A stretch of 64,000 bases of DNA, taken from UBA6168 sp039819485 (GTDB lineage: Bacteria > Bacteroidota > Bacteroidia > Chitinophagales > Saprospiraceae). How positions within the stretch are numbered: the first letter of the stretch is position 1; each line of letters starts with the position of its first letter. The stretch lies in NCBI GenBank assembly GCA_039819485.1, contig JBCBRY010000042.1:3193-67192 (forward strand). Reading direction: 5' to 3'. This document shows positions 11,701-18,799 of this stretch, piece after piece. The notes beneath the pieces were generated by a model. That model was not told the origin of the DNA and did not search any database. It saw nothing but the letters and a program-made list of their open reading frames with translations. A program made the position numbers and the translations under genes.

Positions 11701-14700
11701 CAGCTTGTTTCTCAGCCAGGCTGTCATTAAATTCAATTATAAGTTTAAATTAAAATTGAGTTTTCGGCAATTGTTTGAGGAAGCACCGACCATTGCGGCG
11801 CTGGCAGAATGGATCGATCAGGAAATTCCGGAAGATCAGTTTAGGCCTGCCCCAAAGATCCCAGTGCCTCAGACTGCCCCGCCTGCTCAAGAAGTTAAAC
11901 AGGCTACAACAGTCAGCCAGGGTCAGCAAATGAGCGCTCCCGCTGCTAACTCCAGTCAACTGGAAACTTTGATCCAGCAGCAGTTGACCATCATGCAACA
12001 ACAGTTGGAATTGTTGAAAGCAGGTCAGCAAACAGGCACCTCCGATTTGCCATATTTCCAAAATTTGGTCAATCTCCCGGAGGATAAAAAGGAGGCTAAG
12101 TCAGGGAAAGATTCGCCGAAACCAGAAAAAATGGCCACTCTGGATGAACCTGAATCATCCATAATTACCCGCAGCAAAAAAGGCGTAACCGCCAAAATGT
12201 CGAATTACAAAAAGGTCAGTGGCGGAAAGAATTTGACTGAACAGCAGAAACATGCGTTGAAGGAATTCATGCTTGCTTATAACCGCATGACCCAAAGGTC
12301 CAAAGAATTGGCCCAACGGCATCGACAAGTGTACGCTGATCCGCGCAGTACGACCGGGTTCAGTAAACTATGGAAAGAAATCTGTTACCAGATTGCCCAC
12401 GAAAAATCAAAGGGTTCAAAAATCTGGGACGTGGACGGCAATGAATACATCGATTATGTGATGAGCTACGGCGTTGCCCTTTTCGGACACATGCCGGACT
12501 TCGTGGAGAATGCAGTGATCGAAGCAGTCAGAAAGGGCAACAGCATTGACTTGCTGCCAGAACAAGCCACTGAAATAGCCCGCATCATCTGTGAACTGAC
12601 GGGTTATGACCGGGTGACCCTGGCCAATACCGGAACGGAAGCTGTCTTGGGCGCTGTACGTGCAGCAAGGACGGCAACCGGCAAAGACCGCATCGCCGTT
12701 TTCGATACAGATTATCATGGAATGATAGATCAGTTCATGGTACGCGGTATTCATTTGAAAGGCAAGAGCAAAACCTTGCCCGCCTCACCGGGCATTCCGA
12801 ATTTCATGGTTGAAAATACACTCACCCTGGATTACGATGACCCGGAAGTTTTGCAAAAACTGGAAAATGAAATCAGTGAATTAGCGGCCGTGGTGATTGA
12901 ACCTGTGCAGGCACAAAACCCGCATTGGCAGCATCGGGAACTGGTGCAGCAAATCAGACAACTGACTAAAAAACATGACGTTGCACTGATTTTTGATGAA
13001 ATAATAAATGGATTTCGGATGCACCAAAGGGGGGCTCAGGGCTGGTACGGCGTGGACGCAGATATTTCAGCCTACGGAAAATCGGTCAGTGGCGGACTGC
13101 CCATGTCGGCCGTGGCCGGGAAGGCCAAGTACATGGACGCATTTGATGGCGGTGTTTGGAACTATGGCGACGATACTTCGCCTGACGGCGTGATCTCCTA
13201 TTTCGCCAGTACCTTTATCAAAAATCCGATCAGTGTGGCCGCCGGTTACGCAGCCATTAAGGAAATAGAACGCCTGGGGCCAGCCCTGCAAAATGATTTG
13301 AATGAAAAAACCGTCCGTTTTGCCGAACGAATCAAAGCTATTTTTCTGAAAACGAAAGCCCCTTTTATGATCCAGTCGGCTTCTTCGTTTTTTATGATCA
13401 AATATGCCGATGGAAACCCACTTTCAAAATTGTTCAACTATTATTTGCGAACGCACGGTGTGAACGTGCGGGAACGTCCCTGCTTCATCTCTACGGCCCA
13501 TACCGACGCTGATTTTGAAAAAACCTATCGAGGTTTTGAATTGGCTATCGCGGATATGTTTGCAGCGGGACTGATCCAGCCTTATGAAGGGGAGGACTTG
13601 AATGTTATTGTACCCACGACTGTGGAAAGTGGGGGACGTAAGAAACAGAGTGAGTATCCAGTGACGGTACCTCTGACAGAAGGGCAACAGGAGATTTTCC
13701 TGTCGGATCAGATTTTACCGGCAGCATCCAAAGCTTATAACATTGCTACCGAAATCCGGCTGGAAGGCGAGGAGTTGGATGTCGACCGGATGAAAACATC
13801 ACTGCAAGCTTTAGTCATTCGGCACGAGGCATTGCGCACGTTGATTAACGAGGGCGGAAAAACCCAGACAGTACAGGGAGAGTTAGAGATTGAAATTCCA
13901 GTCATTGATTTACGGAGCGGCAGCACCGCTGAAATCGACGTTGCCGTTGAGCAGCTCCATAACGAGGAGGCCGAGCATCTTTTCGACCTGCAAAAAGGGC
14001 CATTGGTACGGTTTAAAATTGTTTTATTGGAGAGGCACGTTAGCCTGGTCTTTATCCACGTACATCATATCATTTGTGATGGTTGGTCGTTGGGTATTTT
14101 GACAAGGGAGCTAGGGCAGATTTATAGCGACCTGGGTCAACGCACCAATTTGCCAGATTTCCAAAACCTGGCAAATCTTCCCACGCCCAAGCCAATCAGC
14201 CATTATGCGCAGGAACAGGCAGACCTGCCCAAGTCGTACATTTATCAAACCACCGAAAACTATTGGCTGAATGAATTTGCCGATCTGGTACCGGTACTGA
14301 ATTTACCGACGGATTTTCCCCGTCCGCCCATGAAGAGCTTCTCCGGTGCGGTGGAAAAGATTTCATTCGACGAAGGTTTTGTTGCTCAAATCAGAAAAAC
14401 AGCCGCCAGGCAAGGCACCACATTTTATGTTTTCATGCTGGCAGCTTATCAAGCATTTTTAAGTCGGATTACCGGCCAGGAGGATTTCGTGATTGGCGTG
14501 GCGGCAGCCGGGCACAACCTGCCCGGCAACCAAAACCTGGTCGGTCATGCCATTGGTTTACTGCCGGTTCGCACGAACGTTGATACCGACATTTCTTTTA
14601 AAGATTATGTGAAAAAAGTAAGGGGTAAAATCCTCGATGCTTTTGACAATCAACAATTTACCTATGGCTCGTTGGTGAAAAATCTTAAAGTCGAACGCAG

Positions 14701-17700
14701 TGCCAACCGCAATACACTGGTCAGTGTCGCTTTCAACCTGGACAGCCCGCTGGATGATTTGTTTTTTGGAAAAATGAAAGCCAGTACCAGGGCCATTCCG
14801 AGGCATTATGAGACGTTCGACTCGTTCATCAATTTGAAACCACTTGGGAAAACGGTTGATTTTGAATGGAATTTCAGCACCGACCTTTTCCGAAGAAAAA
14901 CCATCCAGTCACGGTTAAAAGAGTTCAAACAATTCCTGCAGAGCATCTTGGTGGAAGTGGAAAAACCAATCGCCGGGTTACGCCTTTTACCAGATTTTGA
15001 GAGCCAACAAATTATTGCCTTCGGGCAGGGCGAACAAATTGATTTTCCGCTCCACCTGTGCCTGCACGAATTGTTTGTCCACCAAGCTGAAAAGACCCCT
15101 GACAAAAAAGCCGTCCAAATCACCAATGGTGGCCACCTGACCTATCGGCAATTAAATGAACGGGCAGCTGAAATTGCGGTTGAGCTGAATGAAAAAGGCG
15201 TGCGCACAGGTGACTTCATAGGTCTATGCATGGAACGTTCGCTTGAAATGGTGGCGAGTATCTACGGTATTCTGAAGGCAGGCGCTGCCTACGTGCCGAT
15301 CGACCCAAGGAATCCACAGGAAAGGGTTCGTTTTATTCTGGAAGATGCTGGTTGCGAAGTGGTGGTAGCGGATAAAAGGACGGCTGCTGGGCTATCGTTT
15401 TATGAAGGTAAAACCATTATCACTGCTGACGTGAACAGATCCCGATTAAATCAGAAGGACAAAGAAAGGCTTGAACCAAGCACCAAGCACCAGGCACCCA
15501 AAACCAACAACCCTGCTTATATTATTTACACCTCCGGTTCCACAGGGAATCCGAAGGGTGTTGTTATCCGTCATGAAAATGCGGTGAATACGCTTTTTGC
15601 GATCAACCGTCATCTTAAAATTTCCGGGGAAGGCACGGTTTATTCCGTGTCTTCCATGTCTTTTGACATGTCAATCCCCGATTATTTTCTGACGTTGATG
15701 ATGGGGGCTACTTTGGTCCTGGCGGATGAAAAAACAAAGAAGGACGGGTTCGCGCTGAAGGCTTCCCTGGAAAAATTTCAACCGACACATATGCAGGCCA
15801 CCCCGACCACCTGGCAAATATTAATGCTTTCTGGTTGGAAGGGAAATGAAAATATGACTGCCGTTGCCGGGGGGGAAGGCTTTCCAAAAGAACTCGCAGC
15901 GCAAATGGCCAATGATTGTAAGCAAGTGTTTAACGGGTACGGTCCGACCGAAACGACCATTTACGCTACTTATCAGGAAGTGACCGCCGAGAACCTGACA
16001 AAATGTACGGGCGAATTTGTAGCCATCGGTTCACCCATCGCCAATACCCGGATGCACATTTTAGACAGCAACTGCCAACCCGTGCCGATCGGTGTACCCG
16101 GTGAATTATTTATCGGTGGAAACGGCGTTTCAAACGGTTACCTGAAGCGCCCCAATTTGACCGCCAAAAAATTCATTAGCCCAAAACCAAAAACCAAAAA
16201 CCCAAAACCAAAAACCAAAAACCAAAAACTCTACCGCACCGGTGATTTGGTCAAATACCTGCCAACCGGCGAAATCGAATTCCTCGGCCGGATCGACGAT
16301 CAGGTGAAAATCAGGGGGTTCCGTATCGAGTTGGGTGAAATAGAAGAAGTGATGAAGCGGTTCCCGTCCGTGAATCAAGGCGTCGTGAATATATTCAAAG
16401 ATGCCACCGGCAGCCCTCAATTGGCGGGTTATGTCGTTTGGCAGGAAGAGGCTGACAACGAAGGGCTCAAGTTATTTTTGAAAGGAAAACTACCCGGTTA
16501 TATGGTGCCGGCCATTTTTGTCGAAATGGAAAAGTTGCCGATGAACACCTCTTTGAAAGTAAATCGTAAAGCCCTGCCGAAGCCCGATCTTTCACGTTTG
16601 TCATCGGCACAAAAGGAGGCTCCAACCACCAAAGGGGAAGTGTTGCTTTCTGGTATTTGGAAAGAATTGCTGGGGGTTTCGGAAGTCAGCGTACAAGATG
16701 ATTTTTTTGAGTTGGGCGGACATTCTTTAGCTGCAGTTCAATTGATGGCCAGGATCCAAGATGCCACTGGCAAAAAGTTGCCGCTAACAACATTATTTCA
16801 GCATTCAACCATTAAAAAATTGGCGGGTCAACTGAATGGATATAATAAAGCCGTGCAAACCCATCCTGCCCAAAATGATCCGGAAAAACCGGAATATTCT
16901 TCTTTGATCTGCATCCGGAAAGGTGGGGACAAAACGCCCCTCTACCTGGTACACGGGGGAGGACTGCACGTGTTGTTTTACCAAAACCTGGTAAAATACC
17001 TTGATGATGATCAACCAATTTATGCCTTGCAGGCGAAGGGTTTGAACGATGGAGAAGAACCGCTGGAAACCATTGAAGAGATGGCCGCTCATTACATCCG
17101 TGAAATAAAATCAGAGAACCCGGATGGACCGTACTGCCTGGCCGGTTACTCGCTCGGCGGACTGATCGCCTGGGAAATGGCGGCACAGTTGCAGGCCGAA
17201 CACCGGGAGGTGCCACTGCTTGCTTTATTTGATGCAGTGGCGAAATACGAATGGGCGGGCAATGGCAATGGTGGAAGTTTAAAAAAGAAATTCAAAAAGC
17301 TGGGTTACAACATGTCGCTGTTGCTAAAAGATCCGGCCAGGGCCATCGAATACAAGACATCCGTTTTGAAAATGCAGTTTCAGCACATGAAAGGAAAACT
17401 GACCATGGCTTACCGGAACAACAAGACCAACGAGATTGAAGAAGGCTATATACCTTACGGAAAAAAAGTATATGAGAAGAGTTTGCAGGCTTATGACAAA
17501 TATATTTTAAAACCACTGCAAATTCATGCCGATTTATTCAAGGCTAAAGAACAAATGTTTTATCTTCACGATCCAGTAAATTACGGTTGGGATCAATTTG
17601 CCCTCCATGGCCTGACCATCCACCAAATAGAAGGTAACCATTTGACGTTGTTTGACGAACCGCATGGCCGACAGGTCGCCGAGGCGTTAAAGCGACGACT

Positions 17701-17734
17701 TTTGGAAATCAGGAAATTGGAAATTGGAAATTAG
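5753..17734 (+). CDS. Hybrid NRPS/type I PKS megasynthase A-PCP-ST-KS-AT-ACP-AMT-C-A-PCP-TE
   Basis: A 3993-residue assembly line on one polypeptide. The ATG at 5753 is preferred over the in-frame GTG at 5720. Domains by residue: A1 about 17-515 (A3 YTSGSTGRPKG, A7 YKTGDLARW); PCP1 with Ser566 in ELGGTS; sulfotransferase about 665-957 (PAPS-binding LAPPRSGTTLLR, later FIHLVRHPYS); KS about 990-1417 with Cys1161 and downstream HGTG and NIGH histidines; AT about 1524-1835 with Ser1633 in GHSMGEY; ACP Ser1984 in LGFDSL; Gln-rich coiled-coil linker; class III aminotransferase about 2160-2613 with PLP Lys2443 in YGKSVSGG; C about 2636-3076 with HHIICDG at 2771; A2 about 3099-3613; PCP2 Ser3658; TE with Ser3800, Asp3827 and His3963. 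KR, DH and ER are absent. The order predicts a PCP1-bound aminoacyl unit extended by one malonate-type unit, transaminated at the beta-ketone, joined to a second amino acid and released. Substrates are not proven. Confidence 0.95.
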   Translation: MNKHLYVSDISFPSDLSLHQLFKHQAEQRPNHIALVYKGRTMSFKELDQQSDEVASRLLQLGIQQEEFVALYLERSFELIVGIFGVLKAGGAYVPIDVDYPKDRMAFMVEDAQAKIILTQKHLQNNLPQTSATTICLGENLLSENIPIPNVPISSSQLAYMIYTSGSTGRPKGVMITHENVCNQLEGQQAIAPEPIATMMLTCSISFDVSVLTIFWTLLQGATLVIPEQGEEKDMVQLAGTIYDQQVTHILTLPSLYTLLLEQASEKKLQSLKLVNVSGEVCPVSLAQKHEEVVPNGQLYNLYGPTEATVNCTYFTFPKGFKEAKAPIGIPIKNYEIFILDENLLEVPKGEIGEIYIGGSKPVVGRGYWNRPELTAERFIDSSKLTTQNPTTHNSKLYKTGDLARWMPDGNIEFLGRADFQVKYRGYRIELGEVETAISNYGAVKETVVLLKNEHEVNNQKLVAYLTANQGFEPSVSELREYLEVSLPAYMIPSHFVFLDKMPLTTNGKFDRKALPEPAADRPSLSNQYEPPVSPVEKEITGLWEQLLDISPIGRHDKFFELGGTSIQAARFIGQMMEKLDTSIFITTIFDYPTVAAYATFISETYPDYLRNKNAIVVSQAEGKDESPFQLLTAEQIAEFPKFVPTHLNPSKSKGEVSQEAQPTDASPAPQQPIFILAPPRSGTTLLRVMLAGHPELFACNELQLLHFETLADRSKAYTGKFNLWTEGLIRAVMELENLTAAQAKSLLYAYEKKGMTTSGMINHLKTWANDRTIVDKSPSYLLDPLALEKAIRDFPNARFIHLVRHPYSMVKSFEKYHMDQVLYLKEHGHSAQALGELVWLHSHQNAVDFLQKIPARQRHFLRYEDLVKYPEREMQELCYEIGLPYHPNLVKPYLGLDKKMTDGLHTDSRSMGDTHFDQKDKIEASKADDWKGVLDDNFLSDNSWNLAERFGYEKIDRPQTAAKRRSEHNLDETKFHSETQEFKHQPPTTSDIAIIGMACRFPGADNIDEFWDNLVHAKDVSRTVTDADLEEEGIEIPESEVYVRKTYSLDNPYGFDAPFFGFHKREAELTDPQHRHFLETAYEALEQAGYDPFRYVGKIGVFGGVAKNTYFQNNVLTNPEVLKAAGKYQEMIAAESTFSVSRVAYKLNLRGPAVNVQTACSTGGTAIHLACQSIRSGDCDMVIVGGGRVQAPVNGGHEYVEGGPLSSDGILRAFDENANGMVQGNGMGMLVLKRLDQAQADGDHIWAVIKSSAINNDGSDKTGLTAPSSQGQADCIAEAIEKAGIVASQISYFETHGTGTFIGDPIEIQGLANAVSRSASPGKIPIGSVKTNIGHLDAGACIAGMIKTVLALKNEMLPPSMHFKKANPQLNLDQTPFYVLQEVQPWLTGHELRRAGVSSFGLGGTNAHIVLEEAPLNHNSGGTRPGFISGSSDFAPNPLRDRQLWGKEQLMVVSAKTDDALLALENRITDFIKNKPSLDLSNAAKTLAVGRPRFTKRKALLIDKKGQVKTIAHQQIPTNDQQFIWMFPGGGAQYENMARDLYRSNAFFKKQIDDCFEILKEKCEIDISKIVFPKQPKTKLSEAKSHSDTSGNQGPNITDPSFALASLFTFEYALAKLWQHWGVQPAAMIGHSMGEYTAACLAGVMSVEDALMLVTVRGKLFESLDGDGCMLGVAQTEAALKPLLDDDHTISVINKKDSLVVSSTKNGIARLKNNLDKEGIDNALIHITVPAHSPLIDPILDEFRKHLSNVDFQPPVIPFISNVTGTWITDEEATDPNYWISHIRQTVRFADGLETLFNPTQNSQRATQNFLKKRIFLEVGPGQTLSSFARAVPTLSGEKPLIVASVRHPKEMVSDVAFILKTVGKLWTNGVDIDWENFYEGIHFQRVPLPNYPFEKKKYFIKPATLEARQPDYSAAGLIETKLETTSSTIEENSESTLEPTMHHESRIPILVKEIQLSLQELSGMEPADMYPEDTFLELGFDSLFLSQAVIKFNYKFKLKLSFRQLFEEAPTIAALAEWIDQEIPEDQFRPAPKIPVPQTAPPAQEVKQATTVSQGQQMSAPAANSSQLETLIQQQLTIMQQQLELLKAGQQTGTSDLPYFQNLVNLPEDKKEAKSGKDSPKPEKMATLDEPESSIITRSKKGVTAKMSNYKKVSGGKNLTEQQKHALKEFMLAYNRMTQRSKELAQRHRQVYADPRSTTGFSKLWKEICYQIAHEKSKGSKIWDVDGNEYIDYVMSYGVALFGHMPDFVENAVIEAVRKGNSIDLLPEQATEIARIICELTGYDRVTLANTGTEAVLGAVRAARTATGKDRIAVFDTDYHGMIDQFMVRGIHLKGKSKTLPASPGIPNFMVENTLTLDYDDPEVLQKLENEISELAAVVIEPVQAQNPHWQHRELVQQIRQLTKKHDVALIFDEIINGFRMHQRGAQGWYGVDADISAYGKSVSGGLPMSAVAGKAKYMDAFDGGVWNYGDDTSPDGVISYFASTFIKNPISVAAGYAAIKEIERLGPALQNDLNEKTVRFAERIKAIFLKTKAPFMIQSASSFFMIKYADGNPLSKLFNYYLRTHGVNVRERPCFISTAHTDADFEKTYRGFELAIADMFAAGLIQPYEGEDLNVIVPTTVESGGRKKQSEYPVTVPLTEGQQEIFLSDQILPAASKAYNIATEIRLEGEELDVDRMKTSLQALVIRHEALRTLINEGGKTQTVQGELEIEIPVIDLRSGSTAEIDVAVEQLHNEEAEHLFDLQKGPLVRFKIVLLERHVSLVFIHVHHIICDGWSLGILTRELGQIYSDLGQRTNLPDFQNLANLPTPKPISHYAQEQADLPKSYIYQTTENYWLNEFADLVPVLNLPTDFPRPPMKSFSGAVEKISFDEGFVAQIRKTAARQGTTFYVFMLAAYQAFLSRITGQEDFVIGVAAAGHNLPGNQNLVGHAIGLLPVRTNVDTDISFKDYVKKVRGKILDAFDNQQFTYGSLVKNLKVERSANRNTLVSVAFNLDSPLDDLFFGKMKASTRAIPRHYETFDSFINLKPLGKTVDFEWNFSTDLFRRKTIQSRLKEFKQFLQSILVEVEKPIAGLRLLPDFESQQIIAFGQGEQIDFPLHLCLHELFVHQAEKTPDKKAVQITNGGHLTYRQLNERAAEIAVELNEKGVRTGDFIGLCMERSLEMVASIYGILKAGAAYVPIDPRNPQERVRFILEDAGCEVVVADKRTAAGLSFYEGKTIITADVNRSRLNQKDKERLEPSTKHQAPKTNNPAYIIYTSGSTGNPKGVVIRHENAVNTLFAINRHLKISGEGTVYSVSSMSFDMSIPDYFLTLMMGATLVLADEKTKKDGFALKASLEKFQPTHMQATPTTWQILMLSGWKGNENMTAVAGGEGFPKELAAQMANDCKQVFNGYGPTETTIYATYQEVTAENLTKCTGEFVAIGSPIANTRMHILDSNCQPVPIGVPGELFIGGNGVSNGYLKRPNLTAKKFISPKPKTKNPKPKTKNQKLYRTGDLVKYLPTGEIEFLGRIDDQVKIRGFRIELGEIEEVMKRFPSVNQGVVNIFKDATGSPQLAGYVVWQEEADNEGLKLFLKGKLPGYMVPAIFVEMEKLPMNTSLKVNRKALPKPDLSRLSSAQKEAPTTKGEVLLSGIWKELLGVSEVSVQDDFFELGGHSLAAVQLMARIQDATGKKLPLTTLFQHSTIKKLAGQLNGYNKAVQTHPAQNDPEKPEYSSLICIRKGGDKTPLYLVHGGGLHVLFYQNLVKYLDDDQPIYALQAKGLNDGEEPLETIEEMAAHYIREIKSENPDGPYCLAGYSLGGLIAWEMAAQLQAEHREVPLLALFDAVAKYEWAGNGNGGSLKKKFKKLGYNMSLLLKDPARAIEYKTSVLKMQFQHMKGKLTMAYRNNKTNEIEEGYIPYGKKVYEKSLQAYDKYILKPLQIHADLFKAKEQMFYLHDPVNYGWDQFALHGLTIHQIEGNHLTLFDEPHGRQVAEALKRRLLEIRKLEIGN
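6894..6945 (+). repeat. Text-like tandem repeat read in frame inside A1
   Basis: Near-repeats of AACTCACAACTCAAAAC lie in the coding sequence just before the A7 motif of A1 and encode the Thr/Asn/Gln-rich loop SSKLTTQNPTTHNSK. Adenylation domains usually carry a short variable loop here. A2 carries a different repeat at the same place (16178-16230). Confidence 0.65.
11149..11190 (+). repeat. CACTCAAAACT-type repeat read in frame in the AT region
   Basis: Two copies of CACTCAAAACT-like sequence encode NPTQNSQRATQNF directly before the conserved FLEVGPG segment of the acyltransferase. The composition resembles the repeat in A1 at 6894-6945 and differs from the flanking AT sequence. Confidence 0.5.
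12044..12074 (+). repeat. Palindromic element read in frame, NRPS linker copy
   Basis: GATTTGCCA and a right arm TTGGTCAATC form an imperfect stem around TATTTCCAAAAT. It is read in frame as DLPYFQNLVNLP in the linker between the ACP and the aminotransferase. The near-identical element at 14148-14176 encodes NLPDFQNLANLP in another domain, which suggests a shared inserted sequence and not protein homology. Confidence 0.6.
14148..14176 (+). repeat. Palindromic element read in frame, condensation-domain copy
   Basis: ATTTGCCAG (14148-14156) and CTGGCAAAT (14168-14176) are perfect 9-bp inverted arms around an 11-nt loop ATTTCCAAAAC. It encodes LPDFQNLAN in the variable loop of the C domain that precedes ISHYAQEQ. 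See the related copy at 12044-12074. Confidence 0.7.
16178..16230 (+). repeat. CCAAAAA heptad array read in frame inside A2
   Basis: Repeats of CCAAAAAC/CCAAAACC encode a Lys/Pro/Asn loop (SPKPKTKNPKPKTKNQK) immediately before the A7 motif YRTGDLVKY of A2. The same unit forms intergenic arrays at 25712-25773, 50811-50853, 55003-55083 and 55891-55961. A degenerate ACCAAGC repeat (15473-15512) also precedes the A3 motif of A2. Confidence 0.75.
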
Positions 17735-17770
17735 AGACTGGAAATGGAAGTGTAAGAAGCTTTCAATTTC
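17706..17770 (+). repeat. GGAAATT repeat overlapping the NRPS/PKS stop codon
   Basis: GGAAATTGGAAATT-type repeats encode the last residues of the megasynthase (EIRKLEIGN), run through its stop codon, and are followed by an inverted CAATTTCC. A facing pair of the same type lies after the PPTase gene (18597-18646). Confidence 0.6.
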
Positions 17771-17816
17771 CGGTAACAATATTTCTGATTTCGGACAACA
17801 AACACTATAAACAAAC

Positions 17817-18596
17817 ATGGAGAAACACTTAAAAGAGGCCATTCAGATTTTGGATCTGAGTGCCCACCCAGAATTGAACGACGTGCGGGTCTATCTCGTC
17901 AACGTTACCTGCCTGCCCAAGGAAGTATTGGCTTACCTTGCTTCCACTTTGTCATTAAAAGAAAAAAAGAAAGCCGTCCGTTTCAGGAAAGATCTTGACC
18001 GGCAGGTCTATGTGGCCTCCCGCGGTATGCTGCGGGTCTTGATCGGTGAATGCCTTGATCTTTTCCCGACTGAAATTGAAATTGTAGAAGAACGGTTTGG
18101 AAAGCCTTATCTAAAAGATTATCGCCAAAATTTCCAGTTCAACGTTTCACACTCTGGCCAGTTTGTCGCCATTGCCATCCATCCCGGCGAACAGCAGCTC
18201 GGCGTAGACATAGAGGCCATCAACGAGCAGTTTGAGTACTGGGAAGTCGCTGGCCATTATTTCACCACAGATGAATGCGACGGCGTTTATTCCCATCGGG
18301 ATTTTTATAAAATCTGGACGAAGAAAGAAGCCCTCTTGAAAGCTACCGGCGTCGGCCTGGTGGACGAACTCAACAAGTTGGATTTCTCCAGAGAGGTCAA
18401 CTTTTTGGAGTCAGATGATGAACGGCTCCGCTTGTTTAAAAATAGAAAATACACTTTGTACACCCTTGGCAATGACGAGATTGTCGTCACCCTCGGCATT
18501 CGGGAACAATTGACGAAAAAGGCTCGCCTGGACACGAAAGTGGTAGCGGAAAGTCCTTATCGGGCGGCGGATGTCTGCCATGTGTTTTTAGTGTAG
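17817..18596 (+). CDS. Sfp-type 4'-phosphopantetheinyl transferase
   Basis: A 259-residue enzyme that moves phosphopantetheine from CoA to the conserved Ser of carrier domains, here presumably PCP1, ACP and PCP2 of the adjacent megasynthase in the cytosol. Family motifs are visible: FNVSHSGQFVAIAI, GVDIEAI with the Mg-binding Asp131, and WTKKEALLKATG with Trp167 and Glu171. The length fits the Sfp class. It begins 82 bp after the megasynthase stop, on the same strand and without a terminator-like hairpin other than the GGAAATT repeat, so cotranscription is likely. The tail after about residue 225 is not recognisable. Confidence 0.93.
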   Translation: MEKHLKEAIQILDLSAHPELNDVRVYLVNVTCLPKEVLAYLASTLSLKEKKKAVRFRKDLDRQVYVASRGMLRVLIGECLDLFPTEIEIVEERFGKPYLKDYRQNFQFNVSHSGQFVAIAIHPGEQQLGVDIEAINEQFEYWEVAGHYFTTDECDGVYSHRDFYKIWTKKEALLKATGVGLVDELNKLDFSREVNFLESDDERLRLFKNRKYTLYTLGNDEIVVTLGIREQLTKKARLDTKVVAESPYRAADVCHVFLV

Positions 18597-18646
18597 GAAA
18601 TGGGAATTGGGATTAGAAGTTTTCAATTTCCAATTTTCAATTTCCT
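18597..18646. repeat. Facing GGAAATTGGG/CAATTTCC repeats after the PPTase gene
   Basis: GGAAATGGGAATTGGG faces TTTTCAATTTCCAATTTTCAATTTCC, giving an imperfect hairpin directly after the PPTase stop. It may end the biosynthetic transcript, although it has no clear T-tract. Confidence 0.5.
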
Positions 18647-18655
18647 GAATGCTGA

Positions 18656-18781
18656 TAAGTGGTGGTTCAAAGAAAAATGACACTTTTCCTTTACTTGAAA
18701 AAGAGTTTAGCAGCTTGGAGATCAAGTATTTACCGAAATAAAAGTGTCATTTTTAACGCTCCATATTTTGTTTAAGCATTT
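18656..18781 (+). repeat. Dispersed intergenic TIR element, copy R2
   Basis: Same block order as R1: TAAG-TGGTGGTTCAAAG, AAAATGACACTTTTCCTTTAC, a centre with TTGGAGATCAAG, then AAAAGTGTCATTTTTA and TTTTGTTTAAGCATTTA. It fills the gap between the PPTase gene and the secreted C25-like gene. Confidence 0.8.
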
Positions 18782-18799
18782 AATTATAAATCCAAAAAC

